A stretch of DNA of 64,000 bases from Anisodus tanguticus (Eukaryota > Streptophyta > Magnoliopsida > Solanales > Solanaceae): assembly GCA_034509755.1 (NCBI GenBank), contig CM067550.1:5263001-5327000 (forward strand), in the 5' to 3' direction. The position numbers and the translations under genes are program-made. Within the stretch, counting starts at the first letter, position 1. Every line of letters begins with the position of its first letter. This document shows, piece by piece, positions 62,923 through 64,000 of this stretch. Below the pieces are notes generated by a model. It was not told the DNA's origin. It saw only the letters and a list, made by a program, of their open reading frames with translations, and ran no database searches.

Positions 62923-64000
62923 AAATTCGTTACAATTGACCACTTCTCTACATTGTTGGCCTAAAATGTGTGAAGACCACTCTATTGGGCTAAAATGGTT
63001 TTTATTCCCACCACACCACATAGGAGACAGTAATAGGGTCATATTTAGCGAAAAACTGTTGTGATTTTGTCTGTCTAAAGTTTGTTTAAGTTGAAATAAT
63101 TGGGTAAAGATGACTTGAGAAAAATATGAAATTCGTCTAAATAGCTCGTGTCTGACATATAATTCTAATCCAAAGCTATATTTATTTTCCTATTCCTTTC
63201 CTGATCAAAGTCACTAAGGAGAGCCCTTTTGATAATTCGTTATTAAATAAGATTAGTAATGAATTTTTGTTATTTAGCCATAATAGTTATCCGTCTCTAA
63301 TTCTTATAGTTTTGGCGTAACAATCCACCCTCAACTCAACTTTGGGAGTTGAACATATATCTTTTACAGATCAAAATAAACACTAAAATTTAAGTGATTC
63401 TGACATAGGATAAATAGAGTAGACTAACAACCACACATTGTTACACTAAGAATGATTGTACAACTTCCAAATAATTTAGTGACTTTTAATAACATTTGCT
63501 CTTTATAAATGAGTATGGAGAATATTATTAACAAATATTAAGTGAGTGAAGGCAATTGATCAGCTCTTAGTACGAGGATAATGTAATAATCATTTGGTCC
63601 ACGATTTCATATGCATGTGGAATCCATTAGAAAATGTTAGTAATTCCTAAAATGAAACATCTCTTTCGGCTTTGGGCTCCACAAAAAGGTTAATCGTTGG
63701 TCTAATTTCCAGCATGGACTAGTCTGTTAATCAATTTATTGAAAGGCACGTATCATGATTCACAATTATTTAAATTTGGGGAAATGGTCAATTCTGTACT
63801 ATTCGAAATTGAGTAATTTTATCTTCCGCTAATTTTTTGGTTTAGTAATAAACTACCATCAGGGATTTTTTTCCCCTTAACCCATCACACAACTCCAACA
63901 TATTGGTAACTTTAAACGATCGTCAACTCTGTCGTTTTCTTCGAATGATCTGGACGCGTGGATTCCACCCATTTTACATTGTATCTTTGTTAATGACGAG
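62923..64000. other. No gene seen
   Basis: AT-rich intergenic DNA up to the window edge. No supported coding region or RNA gene. Confidence 0.4.

Overview
The window is plant nuclear DNA, almost certainly from a nightshade (Solanaceae). It is AT-rich, has long introns with GT/AG borders, and carries several copies of retroposon tails ending in (GTT)n after a ...GGGATTTCACTGGGTATG-type 3' end, which are abundant in Solanaceae. It also holds a decayed endogenous pararetrovirus copy and many MITEs. No sequence search could be run, so the genus is not assigned.

Only three host genes are supported. (1) Minus strand, 690-4199: a five-exon gene for an HR-like lesion-inducing (HR_lesion family) membrane protein of 160 aa, read through without a break. 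(2) Plus strand, 16915-32683: a 19-exon gene for actin-related protein 9 (ARP9), about 586 aa, whose exon phases all agree. (3) Plus strand, 46815-47126: a small single-exon gene for a 103-aa plant protein of unknown function with a TATA box at a proper distance. In Arabidopsis the homologues of the first two genes, as I recall them, are At5g43460 and At5g43500, so the pair looks like conserved microsynteny.

The rest is mobile-element strata. 4.6-5.7 kb: MITE and repeat debris. About 6.1-11.6 kb: minus-strand pararetrovirus remnant (movement protein, coat protein, zinc knuckle, a late reading frame and a pararetroviral-type promoter; reverse transcriptase absent), abutting a (TA)n tract. 13.6-16.4 kb: a Stowaway-like MITE next to a truncated Copia element with gag, tRNA-Met primer site and one 1.68-kb LTR. 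Introns of ARP9: two tandem foldback MITEs, an L1-type LINE, an RTE-type LINE with clean target-site duplications, and a Tourist-like MITE. 36-40 kb: two SINEs, a 513-bp foldback MITE with 9-bp duplication, and a MITE that contains a plastid-like DNA fragment. 40.4-45.5 kb: a degraded L1 element interrupted by a hAT transposon. 47.7-52.0 kb: a nearly complete PIF/Harbinger transposon with both transposase and Myb-like genes. 52.4-62.5 kb: RTE 3' fragments, a gypsy-type gag-like pseudogene, a repeat-rich non-coding block and another SINE.

The host genes do not form an operon or pathway. Their relation is chromosomal neighbourhood. What is unusual is how far the elements shape them: ARP9 coding exons total about 1.76 kb within a 15.8-kb span. 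A pararetroviral promoter lies 2 kb upstream of the lesion-inducing-protein gene and faces it, and a Copia LTR ends about 330 bp upstream of the ARP9 TATA box.
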